A DNA stretch of 64,000 nucleotides from Ruminococcus sp. (GTDB lineage Bacteria; Bacillota; Clostridia; Oscillospirales; Acutalibacteraceae): contig JAFQQF010000020.1 of NCBI GenBank assembly GCA_017411385.1, positions 1 through 64,000 of the forward strand, read 5' to 3'. The notes beneath the pieces were generated by a model, which worked only from the letters and a program-made list of their open reading frames with translations, was not told the origin of the DNA and did not search any database. Positions 52,600-63,700 of the stretch are shown here, piece by piece. The stretch's first letter is position 1; every line of letters begins with the position of its first letter. Made by a program: the position numbers and the translations under genes.

Positions 52600-53538
52600 C
52601 TAAGGTAATGGCTCACCTACTGGGTAATTGATTTCCATTCCTGCTATATACTTCTGAACTAAGGTTGCATCTTTTATAGTAATAGACAAATCTAAGTCTG
52701 TATCTGCAGCTAACAGTTCCTTACCTGACACATTCACAAAACCTGCTATATGCTTCTGGATAGTTGTTACATCCTTAACTGTTACCGCACGGTCACCATC
52801 AGAATCACCGTAATAGCCTTTAACGTGGTTTTCTGCACAAAGAACACAATCATCAGAGTAATTAAAGGTAGAGTAATCAGGGTTTATAGCTTTACAAACC
52901 GAACAAAGATAGTTGGAATAATGGGGATGCGCGGTATCATAATGAAGCAGTGCGGCATGGTCACACTGATGCTCCTGCTGAGATTTATAGTTGTAGTCAG
53001 GCACACCAATCCAGCAATCCTCAACATTTCTAGTTCTGAGAAAAACACCGATTCCATCATCACTGCCGTCAATGTTAGTATTGCCCTCTATGGTATGAAT
53101 AACATCGCCGTCAGTATAATAAACAAAGCCTACATGGCTGAAATCCCAAGTGAAGAACAAATCGCCTGTCTGGGGGGTGTATTCGCTGCCGTCATACCAA
53201 GGTATATCAAAGTATCCGGGGTCAGGTGCGGCAATGGCACAGTTTCTCAGAACATCAAGGGGAACATCCGCCTGACGAGCACACCACGACACAAACATTG
53301 CACACCAAGGCTCATAGGTAAGACCATACCAGTCACCATATTTGGTATAGCAATATTCCTCTTCCATATAGCCAATCTGAGTCTTTGCCACCTCAATAAT
53401 ATCAAGACGTTGGTTTCCTGTGTTCACATGCGTATTCTCGTACTCTTCAGCCTTGACTACCAAGGAAAAAGGCAGAGTTACCAGCAAAAGCAACAATACC
53501 ATCGCAAGTGAAAATACTCTTTTTGCAGATACGAACAT
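52600..53538 (-). CDS. Secreted CHAP-domain amidase with type I dockerin
   Basis: 312 residues. A signal peptide (to about residue 25) precedes a CHAP-type cysteine peptidase domain: EPWCAMFVSWCARQADVP (Cys) and DFSHVGFVYYTDG (His). A Cys-rich segment (LCSVCKAIN ... DCVLCAEN) may bind zinc. A C-terminal dockerin has two calcium F-hand repeats, GDSDGDRAVTVKDVTTIQKH and ADTDLDLSITIKDATLVQKY. The CHAP domain cuts peptidoglycan; the dockerin would dock it to a cohesin scaffold on the surface. ATG at 53538 has GGAGG. It lies beside galE and the polysaccharide genes. Confidence 0.88.
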   Translation of the reverse strand: MFVSAKRVFSLAMVLLLLLVTLPFSLVVKAEEYENTHVNTGNQRLDIIEVAKTQIGYMEEEYCYTKYGDWYGLTYEPWCAMFVSWCARQADVPLDVLRNCAIAAPDPGYFDIPWYDGSEYTPQTGDLFFTWDFSHVGFVYYTDGDVIHTIEGNTNIDGSDDGIGVFLRTRNVEDCWIGVPDYNYKSQQEHQCDHAALLHYDTAHPHYSNYLCSVCKAINPDYSTFNYSDDCVLCAENHVKGYYGDSDGDRAVTVKDVTTIQKHIAGFVNVSGKELLAADTDLDLSITIKDATLVQKYIAGMEINYPVGEPLP

Positions 53539-53660
53539 ATACAAAATCCCCTCCAACCATATAAATGAAATTATATCATTCTATAGTTACATATTCAATA
53601 GTTTTTATTTAAATTCATCACATTCATAATTCATATAAACAGTCACAAAAGTGTTATAGG

Positions 53661-53697
53661 CAAAAAACAGATGGTTTATTCAACCATCTGCTTTTTT
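53661..53697 (-). terminator. Terminator between galE and CHAP-dockerin gene
   Basis: 9-bp stem CAGATGGTT/AACCATCTG, 5-nt loop, flanked by A6 and T6, so it can act on both strands. Confidence 0.8.
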
Positions 53698-53711
53698 AAG
53701 TAAAAAATTAA

Positions 53712-54725
53712 TTATTCATCATATCCTGAAGGGTTATTGCTCTGCCAGCGCCAAGTATCCTCACACATATCCTGAATGGTAAGCTCAGCCTGCCAATTAA
53801 GCACACGCTTGGCTTTATCGGGGAGAGCGTAAACCTCGTCAAGGTCCCCTGCCCTACGCGGTGCAATCACATAAGGAACATCAATACCGGTAACATCTAC
53901 GAAGGCGTTTCTTAGCTCAAGGACAGTTGTGCCTTTACCTGTACCAAGGTTAAAAGCATCACAGCCTGTATTACCAAGTGTCCATTCAATTGCCTTAACG
54001 TGTCCCTTAGCCAAATCCACAACATGGATGTAATCCCTTGAACCCGTACCGTCACGAGTTTCGTAGTCATTACCGAAAACATTGAGCTTTTCAAGCTTTC
54101 CTACTGCCACCTGTGAAATATAAGGCATCAGGTTATTGGGAATACCCTTGGGAGATTCGCCGATAAGACCGCTCTTATGAGCACCGATAGGATTAAAATA
54201 TCTGAGCAAAGCCACACACCAATCAGAGTTGGAGGCACATAAATCCCTGAGAATTTCCTCGATGAAAAGTTTTGTTTTACCATAAGGGTTTATGGCTCCA
54301 AGCTTCATATCCTCAGTAAGAGGCACGGTATTATCCCCTGCATAAACTGTGGCGGAGGATGAAAAGACAAGCTTTCTGACGCCATACTCCTCCATAACAT
54401 TTATAAGAGCAATTGTGCTTATCAGATTATTCTCATAATACATCATAGGCTTCTTTACAGACTCGCCTACCGCCTTGTAGCCTGCAAAGTGAATAACTGC
54501 TTCGATTTCGTTTTCAGAGAAAATTGTTCTGAGCAATGCCCTATCACAAACATCCCCCTCATAAAACTTAACGCTTTTACCTGTTATCTTTTCTACACGA
54601 TGCAGAGCTTCAGCACAACTGTTATAAAGGTTGTCAACAACCACCACATCGTAGCCTGCTTCTAGCATTTCAACACAGGTATGACTACCGATAAATCCGG
54701 CACCACCGGTAACAAGAATTGACAT
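53712..54725 (-). CDS. galE: UDP-glucose 4-epimerase
   Basis: 337 residues. NAD motif VTGGAGFIGSHTCVEML, the SDR active-site NPYGKTKLFIEEIL (YxxxK) and GTGKGTTVLELRNAF, full GalE length. It interconverts UDP-glucose and UDP-galactose, supplying Gal for the glycan made by the adjacent glycan genes. ATG at 54725 with GAGGTG is preferred over the longer frame. Confidence 0.96.
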   Translation of the reverse strand: MSILVTGGAGFIGSHTCVEMLEAGYDVVVVDNLYNSCAEALHRVEKITGKSVKFYEGDVCDRALLRTIFSENEIEAVIHFAGYKAVGESVKKPMMYYENNLISTIALINVMEEYGVRKLVFSSSATVYAGDNTVPLTEDMKLGAINPYGKTKLFIEEILRDLCASNSDWCVALLRYFNPIGAHKSGLIGESPKGIPNNLMPYISQVAVGKLEKLNVFGNDYETRDGTGSRDYIHVVDLAKGHVKAIEWTLGNTGCDAFNLGTGKGTTVLELRNAFVDVTGIDVPYVIAPRRAGDLDEVYALPDKAKRVLNWQAELTIQDMCEDTWRWQSNNPSGYDE

Positions 54726-54780
54726 AGCTTTCACCTCGTAATTCTGAAACAATAAAAAACTGTAAACTTAATTCATCTGC

Positions 54781-56301
54781 TTAATGCTGATCATCAGACC
54801 TACGTTTCAGTATTTCTTTAACAAGCTCTTTATGCAACAACATATATAGAGCTATATAAACAACGCAAACAAATAAGCCATTTATGACAAGTTCTAAAAC
54901 TCCTGTCAGCTTTACAAAAACAGAAAAAATGTATTGAAGAACAACGGTTAATATAAACACAGCAATCCATTTACCATATACCTTTGTAAAATATCCTTTT
55001 AAATCTATAAAAAGATGCTTTTTGTATAAGTAATTCATTCCTGCGGTTCTTATCAAATATGAAACACAAACTGCAACAGATGCACCTATAATGCCAAACC
55101 AATTTAGAAAAACTATAGCCAACACAACATTTGTAATTGCCATAACAGCATATATAAGTGACTGTTGTTTAATAATGTCCTTAGCCAGAAGTGTTGTTCT
55201 GGCAATTTGTTGTGGAACATCTATAAGTGACGGAAAGATGAGAATTAATGCACTATAATAAACCGCTTCGTAGCCCTCACCCATCCAAACGTCAACAAAA
55301 GCTTCTCCAACACAGAGAAAACCAACATAAATCAAACCTAAAGTAAAAACATGAAATTGACCTACCTGAACCATAAGCTTTGTGAGCTTTTCTTTAACCT
55401 TTTCACTACGGATAAGCTTTGAAACCCGCGGCATAAACATACCGTTGACAGCATCTGCAAAAGTGTATACATAGCCCTCAAGGGTTGCCGCCAGACTGAA
55501 TAAGGTTATTTCCTTAGAGCCAATGAGTGCTGCAATTATTGTAGGCATAACAGTAAATATACACCTGTGTGCCAGTTCTTTAACAGTAACCCATACGGTA
55601 AATGAAAAAAGGCTCTTTGCTGTTGTATTATCCCATGTGCGCAGATTTGCTCTTTGCTTGGTTTTTCTTCTGATTAAAATGTACTTTATTCCTATAACAA
55701 TACAGTTAATCAGCGCATTTACAACAACTAAAGAATAAACCCCCAAATTGCATAGAAGACATACAATAATTAAAACAACAATCAAAACCTTGCTAATAAG
55801 GTTACAAAGCTTAACATCTGCAAATCTCTCATTAGCCATTAAGACGCTGTTAAAGGTTGTAAAAGGAAAAGAGATAACACTATACACACTTACGATAATA
55901 AACAATCTCTTGAATATATGTATCTCTTCCATAGTAAGCTTTAAGTATATATTATCTATGAAAAAGAAGAAAACAGTAAGACAAATTGCAATCAATGCCG
56001 AGATAGCAAAAAACACTTTATACACTACGCCCATAAAGCGATTTGCCTCGTCATACTTATTCTCGGCATAATACCCAGATAAGAATTTTGTAACAGCTGC
56101 ACCGATACCAAAATCTAACAAGAACAAATTAATAACGGATAACGCCAGAGTATACAAAGCGTACTGGTCGTCACCAATTGTTCGTATCATCCACGGAGTG
56201 TATAACAAGCCGGAAAGGATGTTGAATGCAATTGTAGCATAGGATACTACAGCTCCCCAAAAGAACTGATGATTATTCTTGGAAACTATGCTTTTTTTCA
56301 A
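54781..56301 (-). CDS. Oligosaccharide flippase (Wzx-like)
   Basis: 506 residues with about 12-14 TM helices and the RfbX/PST start (NNHQFFWGAVVSYATIAFNILSGLLYTPWMIRTIGDDQYALY). It flips lipid-linked sugar units to the outer face. The long frame overlaps the polymerase gene; TTG at 56301 with AGAAGG is the most plausible start, but GTG at 56310 is possible. A second, MurJ-like flippase is at 8-9.7 kb, so this one is likely for capsule or wall polysaccharide. Confidence 0.85.
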   Translation of the reverse strand: MKKSIVSKNNHQFFWGAVVSYATIAFNILSGLLYTPWMIRTIGDDQYALYTLALSVINLFLLDFGIGAAVTKFLSGYYAENKYDEANRFMGVVYKVFFAISALIAICLTVFFFFIDNIYLKLTMEEIHIFKRLFIIVSVYSVISFPFTTFNSVLMANERFADVKLCNLISKVLIVVLIIVCLLCNLGVYSLVVVNALINCIVIGIKYILIRRKTKQRANLRTWDNTTAKSLFSFTVWVTVKELAHRCIFTVMPTIIAALIGSKEITLFSLAATLEGYVYTFADAVNGMFMPRVSKLIRSEKVKEKLTKLMVQVGQFHVFTLGLIYVGFLCVGEAFVDVWMGEGYEAVYYSALILIFPSLIDVPQQIARTTLLAKDIIKQQSLIYAVMAITNVVLAIVFLNWFGIIGASVAVCVSYLIRTAGMNYLYKKHLFIDLKGYFTKVYGKWIAVFILTVVLQYIFSVFVKLTGVLELVINGLFVCVVYIALYMLLHKELVKEILKRRSDDQH

Positions 56302-57511
56302 GAACGTCACCTTCTTTAATAAATGCTTTGGAGTAGTAGCCTTCCATTGCACCTAAAAACATCAATACTATCAAGAAATAATAAGGATTTGCTTCGATAA
56401 TAGGTTCAACCATCAGATTTAAGAATATTGCCAGCATTAAGCTTTCAAAAACAATTGCTTCGTTTTTCTTATCATAAGTCTTAAGTGATTTGCAAAAACG
56501 AAAACAATTCACAACACTAACTACCGTGATTACAACTAACAGTACAAACGGAATAACACCCACGCGGTTATATACATCCAGCCAGATATTGTGAAGATAG
56601 CTATGATCAGTATTTTGTGTCAAATACTCACCACCGAAAGGATGAGCAATAAATGAAAAATCATCAAAGAAAATACTCCAAACATCAAATCTGTTAAGCT
56701 CTGTTTCTGAAGTAAACCTCTGAACAATTTTTGTGGAATAAAAAACATCACCCAAACCGGCTATATTCAAAGACACAAGTATTATTGCTAAAGACATCAC
56801 TGCTAGTAATACTATTGCAACAATGACTTTTCTTTTCAAAGATACATTAACATCTGCCATCCAAACAATTAATCGCCAAAATAACAACACAACAAAAATA
56901 ACAACCAATGACCTGTTAGCCAAAAAGATTGTAAGTAATAATGAGATCGCAATAACAACAGATGAGATAATCTTATATACAGGTTTATAAGATGTAAACA
57001 GTACTCCCAGACACGCGCCTGTTGCAAATGTATACAGCATTTCGGTCGTTTTTACGTTAACTAATTCTCCACGCCAAAAATCCACCGATTGACGGTAGTA
57101 GTTATACAAATCCAAATAATCAGATCTTATATAAGCTACAACATTAAGCACACCATGCAAATACATACCCAAGGACAAAACGAAAATTAAAAGTATAAAA
57201 GCGTTTTTTTTCACGGCGGTTTCTATATAGACACTACCTAAAATGTATGCACTCCAAGGTCCGATAAGATACAGAATAATTGTATTGATATCCATACCGT
57301 AATGAAACCAGTAAAAAGAAAAATAGCACACAGAAAACAACATCAAAAGCAAAACGTTTGAAGAAATTTGTATATTGCGAGCATACAAAAAAAACATAAG
57401 TGCAATAAGTGCCGCAAATATATAGCCGGGTAAGTTGAACAAGGCAATTGAAAAGCAAAATAGAATTATCAAAAAAATATATTCAAATATAGTTTTATGT
57501 ATTTTTAGCAT
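56273..57511 (-). CDS. O-antigen polymerase/ligase-like membrane protein (Wzy-like)
   Basis: 412 residues with about 11 hydrophobic helices and little sequence conservation, as usual for Wzy. A large loop with FAHPFGGEYLTQNTDHSYLHNIWLDVYNRVGV, including DHSYLHNIWLD, is the typical Wzy_C/O-antigen-ligase signature. It polymerises lipid-linked repeats between the GT2 and the flippase. The gene starts with an ATG just after the GT2 stop. Confidence 0.82.
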   Translation of the reverse strand: MLKIHKTIFEYIFLIILFCFSIALFNLPGYIFAALIALMFFLYARNIQISSNVLLLMLFSVCYFSFYWFHYGMDINTIILYLIGPWSAYILGSVYIETAVKKNAFILLIFVLSLGMYLHGVLNVVAYIRSDYLDLYNYYRQSVDFWRGELVNVKTTEMLYTFATGACLGVLFTSYKPVYKIISSVVIAISLLLTIFLANRSLVVIFVVLLFWRLIVWMADVNVSLKRKVIVAIVLLAVMSLAIILVSLNIAGLGDVFYSTKIVQRFTSETELNRFDVWSIFFDDFSFIAHPFGGEYLTQNTDHSYLHNIWLDVYNRVGVIPFVLLVVITVVSVVNCFRFCKSLKTYDKKNEAIVFESLMLAIFLNLMVEPIIEANPYYFLIVLMFLGAMEGYYSKAFIKEGDVLEKKHSFQE

Positions 57512-57524
57512 TATAAACTCCCAG

Positions 57525-58451
57525 TTAGTATCGATTATTCAGAAGCAACTCACACAGAGGATAAGGCAAGAAGGTGAAAATTAAAGTTAAAATATAGCGT
57601 TTTCCTTTTTTATATCTAACCTCAGACAATACTTCCTTTGCCTTTTTTCTATCCCTATCCAACATATATTCTCTGCTGCTAGTCATTTTATATCGGTCGA
57701 TTAGGTTAAGAACAGAGTCTTTCTTTTTATCTGAAATTTCATTGTCGGACAGAATATCAGCTAATCTAAAGCAGAAAATCCAATTTTGAACATGAAAGCT
57801 TTGCCTTGTTGCAGTACTGAACTCTCGTCTATAAACAGTTGTTTCAATTTTTGAAACAGCTACATTATTTTTAAGTCCAAGACGGTACCACACGTCTGTA
57901 TCCTCGCCGATTTTTATACCCGGTTCAAATCGAATACCGTTTTTTTTGAGCATTTCACGCTTTGCGCAAACTGAGTTTGTATGTACAACTGAATATGAGG
58001 TTGAGTTAAGAAGCCCAAGGAAGTCGTCAGTTTCAAAATCCTCATCATAGTCCTTTAATTCATGACTGCTATGAATGCTGTTCTCATTGGGTAAAACAAC
58101 CTCGTGAGATGTTACAAAAGCTTCGGATTTAGGATACTTTTCAATTAAGCCATTAAGGATTTCCAGATGATTAGGCTTCCACAAATCATCTGCATCAAGA
58201 AAACAGACATAATCACCACGGGCATTAGAAACACCTGTGTTTCTTGCAACAGAAACTCCACCGTTATTCTGATTTATCAAACGCAACTTCGGACCATTGA
58301 TAGAAAAAAGAGCTTCGTCCAAATTATCAGAAGAGCCATCATTGACTATAATAATTTCATAATCGTTGAAGGTCTGAGAGTATATGCTTTCTACTGCAGA
58401 ACAAATTGTATCCGCTTTATTATATACTGGTATAATAACCGAAAATCTCAT
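57525..58451 (-). CDS. Family 2 glycosyltransferase
   Basis: 308 residues. The GT-A core is FSVIIPVYNKADTICSAVESI, VNDGSSD, GGVSVARNTG and the DXD as FLDADDLWKPNHL, with VWYRLGLKNNV toward the C-terminus (the conserved acceptor site region DTDVWYR). It adds a sugar to a lipid-linked intermediate; specificity unknown. It opens the wzy-wzx-galE run. Confidence 0.92.
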   Translation of the reverse strand: MRFSVIIPVYNKADTICSAVESIYSQTFNDYEIIIVNDGSSDNLDEALFSINGPKLRLINQNNGGVSVARNTGVSNARGDYVCFLDADDLWKPNHLEILNGLIEKYPKSEAFVTSHEVVLPNENSIHSSHELKDYDEDFETDDFLGLLNSTSYSVVHTNSVCAKREMLKKNGIRFEPGIKIGEDTDVWYRLGLKNNVAVSKIETTVYRREFSTATRQSFHVQNWIFCFRLADILSDNEISDKKKDSVLNLIDRYKMTSSREYMLDRDRKKAKEVLSEVRYKKGKRYILTLIFTFLPYPLCELLLNNRY

Positions 58452-58497
58452 ATTAACTCCTTTTTAATTCAAAGGTTCTGTTATATATAAATTCAAT

Positions 58498-58570
58498 AAC
58501 CAAAAAGATTTGAAGCTTCAAATCTCTTTGGTTATTGTTCGAGGAGGGCAGGTTACCTGCCCCCCTCGAC
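58498..58570 (-). terminator. Two hairpins ending the large glycosidase gene
   Basis: 58498-58533 is an 18-bp near-palindrome centred on GAAGCTTC. 58540-58568 is a GC-rich stem CGAGG(x)GGGCAG with CTGCCC(x)CCTCG. No strong T-run follows the second, so its action is probable rather than certain. Confidence 0.6.
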
Positions 58571-58612
58571 CTTAACGAGCACTAAAGCTCATTTAAGTTA
58601 AAGGATTATAGC

Positions 58613-60760
58613 TTAGTCAACCATCTTACCTTCAGCATCAAAGGTATGATAACCTGCGATAATCAGACCGTTGGTATCCTTAGCCATAAGATAGATTCTG
58701 TCGTTTGCTGCAAGCTTGCCGTTCCACATAGCATAGTAGAGGTCACCTTCGAACTCAAATACACCGCCTGTGTAGAAGGCACCATCAACAACGTAATACA
58801 GACTGCCATCAATTTCTGCAATCTCATTGTTATAGAAAGCGCCGGTTTCATCAGTATATCTCCAGCCCTTTTCTGTATATACCTTGCCAGTAGCAACGTG
58901 ACCGTTCCACTCTACAAAGTAATACTCGCCGTTAATTTCACGAGTAGCGGATACGCCTGTGTTATCAAACATACCGTCAACCATGTAGTAGATTGCTCCG
59001 TTGATGGTAGCAAACTCGTTATCATAGAGTCTGCCTGTTTCATCAGTATAGTGCCAGCCAGCCTTTGTAAGACCGTTTACATATTCGGCACCGATGTACT
59101 GCTTACCTGTGGGAACATGACCATTCCACTCAACAAAGTACAAGCCGCCGTTGATTTCACGCACCTTGGAAACACCTGTGCGGTCCATCTGACCATGTAC
59201 CATATAGTAAACAGCTCCGTCAATTGTAGTAAACTCATTGTTATAGAGTCTACCTGTTTCGTCAGCATAGTGCCAGCCTGCAGTTGTGAAACCGTTTACA
59301 TACTCAGCACCGATGTACTGCTTGCCGGGTGTTACAAGGCCGTTCCACTCGATGAAGTAAAGCTCACCGTTTACTTCACGAACCTTGGAAACGCCTGTGC
59401 GGTCCATCTGACCATGTACCATATAGTAAATCTTGCCGTCGATAGTAGCGAACTCATTATCGTAGAGTCTGCCTGTTTCATCAGTATAATGCCAACCTGC
59501 AGTTGTGAGGCCGTTTACATACTCAGCACCGATGTACTGCTTGCCTGTGGGAACATGACCATTCCACTCGATGAAGTAAAGCTCACCGTTTACTTCGCGA
59601 ACCTTGGAAACACCGCTGTTCTCCATCAGACCCTTTACCATATAGTAAACCTTGCCGTCAATTGTCGCAAACTCGTTATCATAGAGTCTGCCTGTTTCAT
59701 CAGTATAGTGCCAACCAGCCTTTGTAAGACCGTTTGCCTCACTTGCGGAGATATAAATCTTGCCTGTAGGAATGTTACCGTTCCACTCTACGAAGTAAAG
59801 ACCGCCGTCAATCTCCTTCACCAAAGATGCTCCGGTCTTGGAGGGTTGACCGTTTACAATATAAAGAACCTTACCATCAATCTCTACGAACTCATTGTTG
59901 TAGATACGACCTGTTTCGTCTGTGTAGATGTAACCTGCATTTACAAGACCGTTTGTCATATCTGCGGGAATGTAAATCTTGCCTGTTTCAACAACACCTG
60001 TACCGTTTACAAAGTAGAGATTGTCGTTCTTCTCGATTACGCCAAGACCCTTGGCAGGCTGTCCGTTAACAATGTAGTAAACCTTACCATCGATAGTATA
60101 GAAATCGTTGTCAATAAGCTTGCCGTCTTCACCGAAGTAGTTCCAACCTGTGTTTACAAGGCCGTTTGTACGCTCTGCAACAACGTAAACCTTACCTGTC
60201 ATAACAACGCCGTTCCACTCAACATAGTAGAGATCGCCGTCGATATCAACAACGCCGCCTGCAGTAACCTTACCGTCGATTACATAGTAAAGTGTGCCAT
60301 CAAGGTTGTATACGCCTGTGTAATCCAGAGGACCGTTTACAACACCGTCTTCGTCGATATCATAGATGAACAGGTTACTGATACCTGCACCCTCGAAGGG
60401 ACGGAGAAGCTGAATGCCCTTGAGAAGGATACCATCCTTGTTGAACCAGTATTCCTTACCGCCGATAGTCTGGAAGTGATTTGCAACGTACTTACCTGCG
60501 AAGTAGTACTTAGCACTACGCTCGCCGTTGTACATTACATAAACCCACTGACCCTCAGTGTGAACACCATTCTCATCGAAGGAATATTCAATACCATCAA
60601 TGTTAAATCTGCCGTCCTTAAGAGCAGCAAATGTTGTCTTGTCAAAGTAATAATAATTACCTGCTTCAACAATCCAACCTGTTCCAAGGTTACCTGCGAT
60701 AGCATAGTAAATGTTGCCGTCAATTTCAACGAGACCGTTTACGTTGGAAACCTCGCCGCA
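58613..60760 (-). repeat. Tandem ~219-bp coding repeats (wall-binding modules)
   Basis: Copies near 59050, 59266, 59488 and 59708 are about 216-222 bp apart and almost identical, within the C-terminal part of the glycosidase. Divergent copies run to about 60.75 kb. Each encodes the YIGAEYVNGLTxAGWHYTDE/GRLY.NEF module. The identity between neighbours suggests recent expansion or gene conversion. Confidence 0.85.
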
Positions 60761-63700
60761 GTCGCAAGCAATTTTGCCGTCAGCAACCTTAAATGTGTGG
60801 CCTGTTGCAGGGATAATTGTACCCCAGTTTACTACAGAGCCGCAACCATCAAAGCTATCGCAAGGAGCATCTGCAGTATTACCGCAAGCACAACCTACAC
60901 AAACAGTTCTGCCTGTGTAACCTGACTCTGTGCAAGTAGCAGCCTTATCAGCAACAGCTACAGGTGTGTGAATGTGCCAGCTTTCCTTAGCGTTCTTTTC
61001 AACCTGAGTGACAAGGTTTCTGTGCTTGTCCATCTCTGTGTCAACAATATATTCCTCGGAGGAGAAAGTATCTGTATCGCCATTAACGAACTCAACCTCA
61101 CCTCTTAATACTGCCATACAAAGAGCAATTCTGAACTGACCGTCACCCTTCCACATCTGAGATGGTGTGCTGAGGAAATTACATACACCCTTGCCATCAT
61201 TTACACAATCGGGATAATCAATATGGTTGGTGTATTCCCATGTGCGAATAGGGAGGGATGCAAGTACTGTTTCATCGCTGTCAACGAGATCGCCGTTGCG
61301 TGTGAATGTAATTGTTGCATTGTTGTGCTTATCATCTACTGTATATTCAGCATCAAAGCCTGTTGCTACATCCATATAATCAAGCTGCCATACGCTGGAA
61401 CCATCAAGATTGATATGAGTAGAAACTTTGTTGATAGTGCTGATATCATTAACTTCAAGGTTCATATAATAAACAGAGCCGATGGGAAGCTTATCAAGAG
61501 TAGCATCAGCAGGAACAAAGCTTACTGCGGGAGCATCATCTGTTGCATCAACAACAAGTTGACGTGTAATCGCTCTGTAGTTACCAGCGTTATCAGCAAT
61601 TTCAAAACGGAATGTATGAATGCCGTCTGAAAGGCTAACGTCTGCACTGATATAACCATTATTAGCACAGGAAACGCCCTTTGTTATCAAAACACCGTCT
61701 ACATAAAGCTTAGCAGAACTTGTATCAAGACCAGTGTAATTATTGAGAGTTGTGTTCTCAATAGCTTCAGCCATAACGGTAACATTCCCATTTGTTACAG
61801 TCTGTCCATTCATGGACTCGTAAGTATCGGAATTCTTAACGATACTTACATTTTTAAAGATAGGAGCATCACGGTCTTCAACAACTGTAGAATAGTCAAC
61901 AGTAATATCATCAATATATACTGTGAACTTAGTCTTTATATTGGGAATGTTATTTGCTGTTGCACTATCATAACCATCAGTATGATAGAAATAAAGGTTA
62001 TTGAAACTTTCGCCTACACCAGAAGATTTTTCTGCATAAACGTAATACCAGCCTTCTTCCTCGTAACCAGGACCACCTGCTGTGCCATGGTCAAAAGGAA
62101 TAGCATTGTTAAGGTCAAGTTCAAGACCTGTTGCTTCAGGAGTAAGATAAATCCAGAATCCAACGCCAACTGCATCAGTCATATCAACACCCAGGCCTGT
62201 GAGTTTAAGCATATTATAACCCATCGCATAGAAATCTGAATAATCACAGATTACTGCAAGAGCCTTCTCGCCGTTCTTAACCTGACCGGTTGTTGAATCT
62301 ACAACCTGTAAATGACCGAACTCAAAACGACCTAACTCTTTATGAGCTGCATGCTTATTTCCATATCCAGTTCCAAAAGTCAAAGAATTAATGTTGCCGT
62401 CTTCAAAATCCCAGACAATCTCAGAACCTTTACCGAGATTAATATTTGCTTTAGCAGTTTTTGTTGTATCAAAAACAAGAGTAGCAGTTACAGAACCTGA
62501 CGATATACCTACGTCTTCGTTACAAGTCGTGTACTCAAAACCATCGATTGTTCCAAGTTTATTATCAGAAAGTACAAATGTAAAGTCACTTTCTTTTACA
62601 ACCACTGTGTTAAGACCATTGTTTACAGTAGCCTTCATGGCAAGAGTTGCTGTCTTACCAAAAGGTACTGTCATATTAGTCTGAACAAACTCAATTTCCT
62701 CAGGAATTACAACTTCGATGGAGTCTTCACCAACTACTTCTCCATTGTAAATCATCTGCACAGTAGCTGTGCCTACCTTACCGTTAGATGTGAACACACC
62801 GTTCTCAACAGCACCCATTGTTTCGTCTACAAGCTGCCATGTTACATCAGCAGGAATCTCAGCAGGACCGCCAGCGGAGTCTGCACCAATTGCATTAAAT
62901 GTTACTGTAGAACCGGGAGTTACGTACTTACTCTCGCTGTCAGCCTCAATAGCTGCATGGTCAAATTTACCGTCAGCTACAGCCTTGGAGATAACAAGAA
63001 TACCACCGAGAGTAGCTCTCTGACCGCCGTCAGAGGGACTGGACTTCATTGTGAGTTCGCCTGTACCCTCACGCTCGGAAATAAATGTTGAAGAACCGCC
63101 ACCGTCGCAGTTAACAGCATCAACACAACCCATCGCAAGAAGCCACTCTGCAAGCTCACGCATTGTAGCACCTGCAGAATAAGGAGCCTGACGTCCATCG
63201 TTCATAAGAAGGATAAGTTCGCCTGTTTCCTTGATAGCAAGTACAGAACGGGGAGCTCTGCCACCATCAGCATGGTCATCGGACTTGTACTGGCTTACGC
63301 CGTCCTTGATAATCCAACCAAAGTTAGCAGAAATAGCCTGATATGTTCCCTCGGGAATAGGCTCAGAAGCACTGTGGAGAGATGCAACGCCATCTTCAGA
63401 CACAGCAAGGAAGGTCTGAGCTGTACTGCTTCCATCAGCCTTTCTCTCATCGGAATAAACCTTACCGTTCCATACAAGAACACCATAGGGGTGGTCGTTG
63501 TCATAACGAAGGCAAGTGTTCATACCGCCTACTACATTGAGCCCAAGGTCGTTCTCAACATGAGCTGCCTGCTCAGTAAGTACCTGTGAACCCCACTGAG
63601 TACTATCCTCAAAGTTGCTGTTCTCATTAAGGCCCATATAAGTAGGCATTACAGAAATATTGGGGTTCTTGAGGTCAACCTCAATCAAGTGCAAAACGTT

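Noticed and set aside
58990..59740. Repeat array resembling a CRISPR
   Set aside because: Units are about 219 bp, in frame and protein-coding, with no short repeat/spacer pattern and no cas genes.
58646..60925. A 759-codon open frame on the plus strand
   Set aside because: It is the antisense of the repeat region of the glycosidase. It lacks a plausible ribosome site and its composition mirrors the repeats; a long antisense frame is expected from tandem repeats with biased codons.
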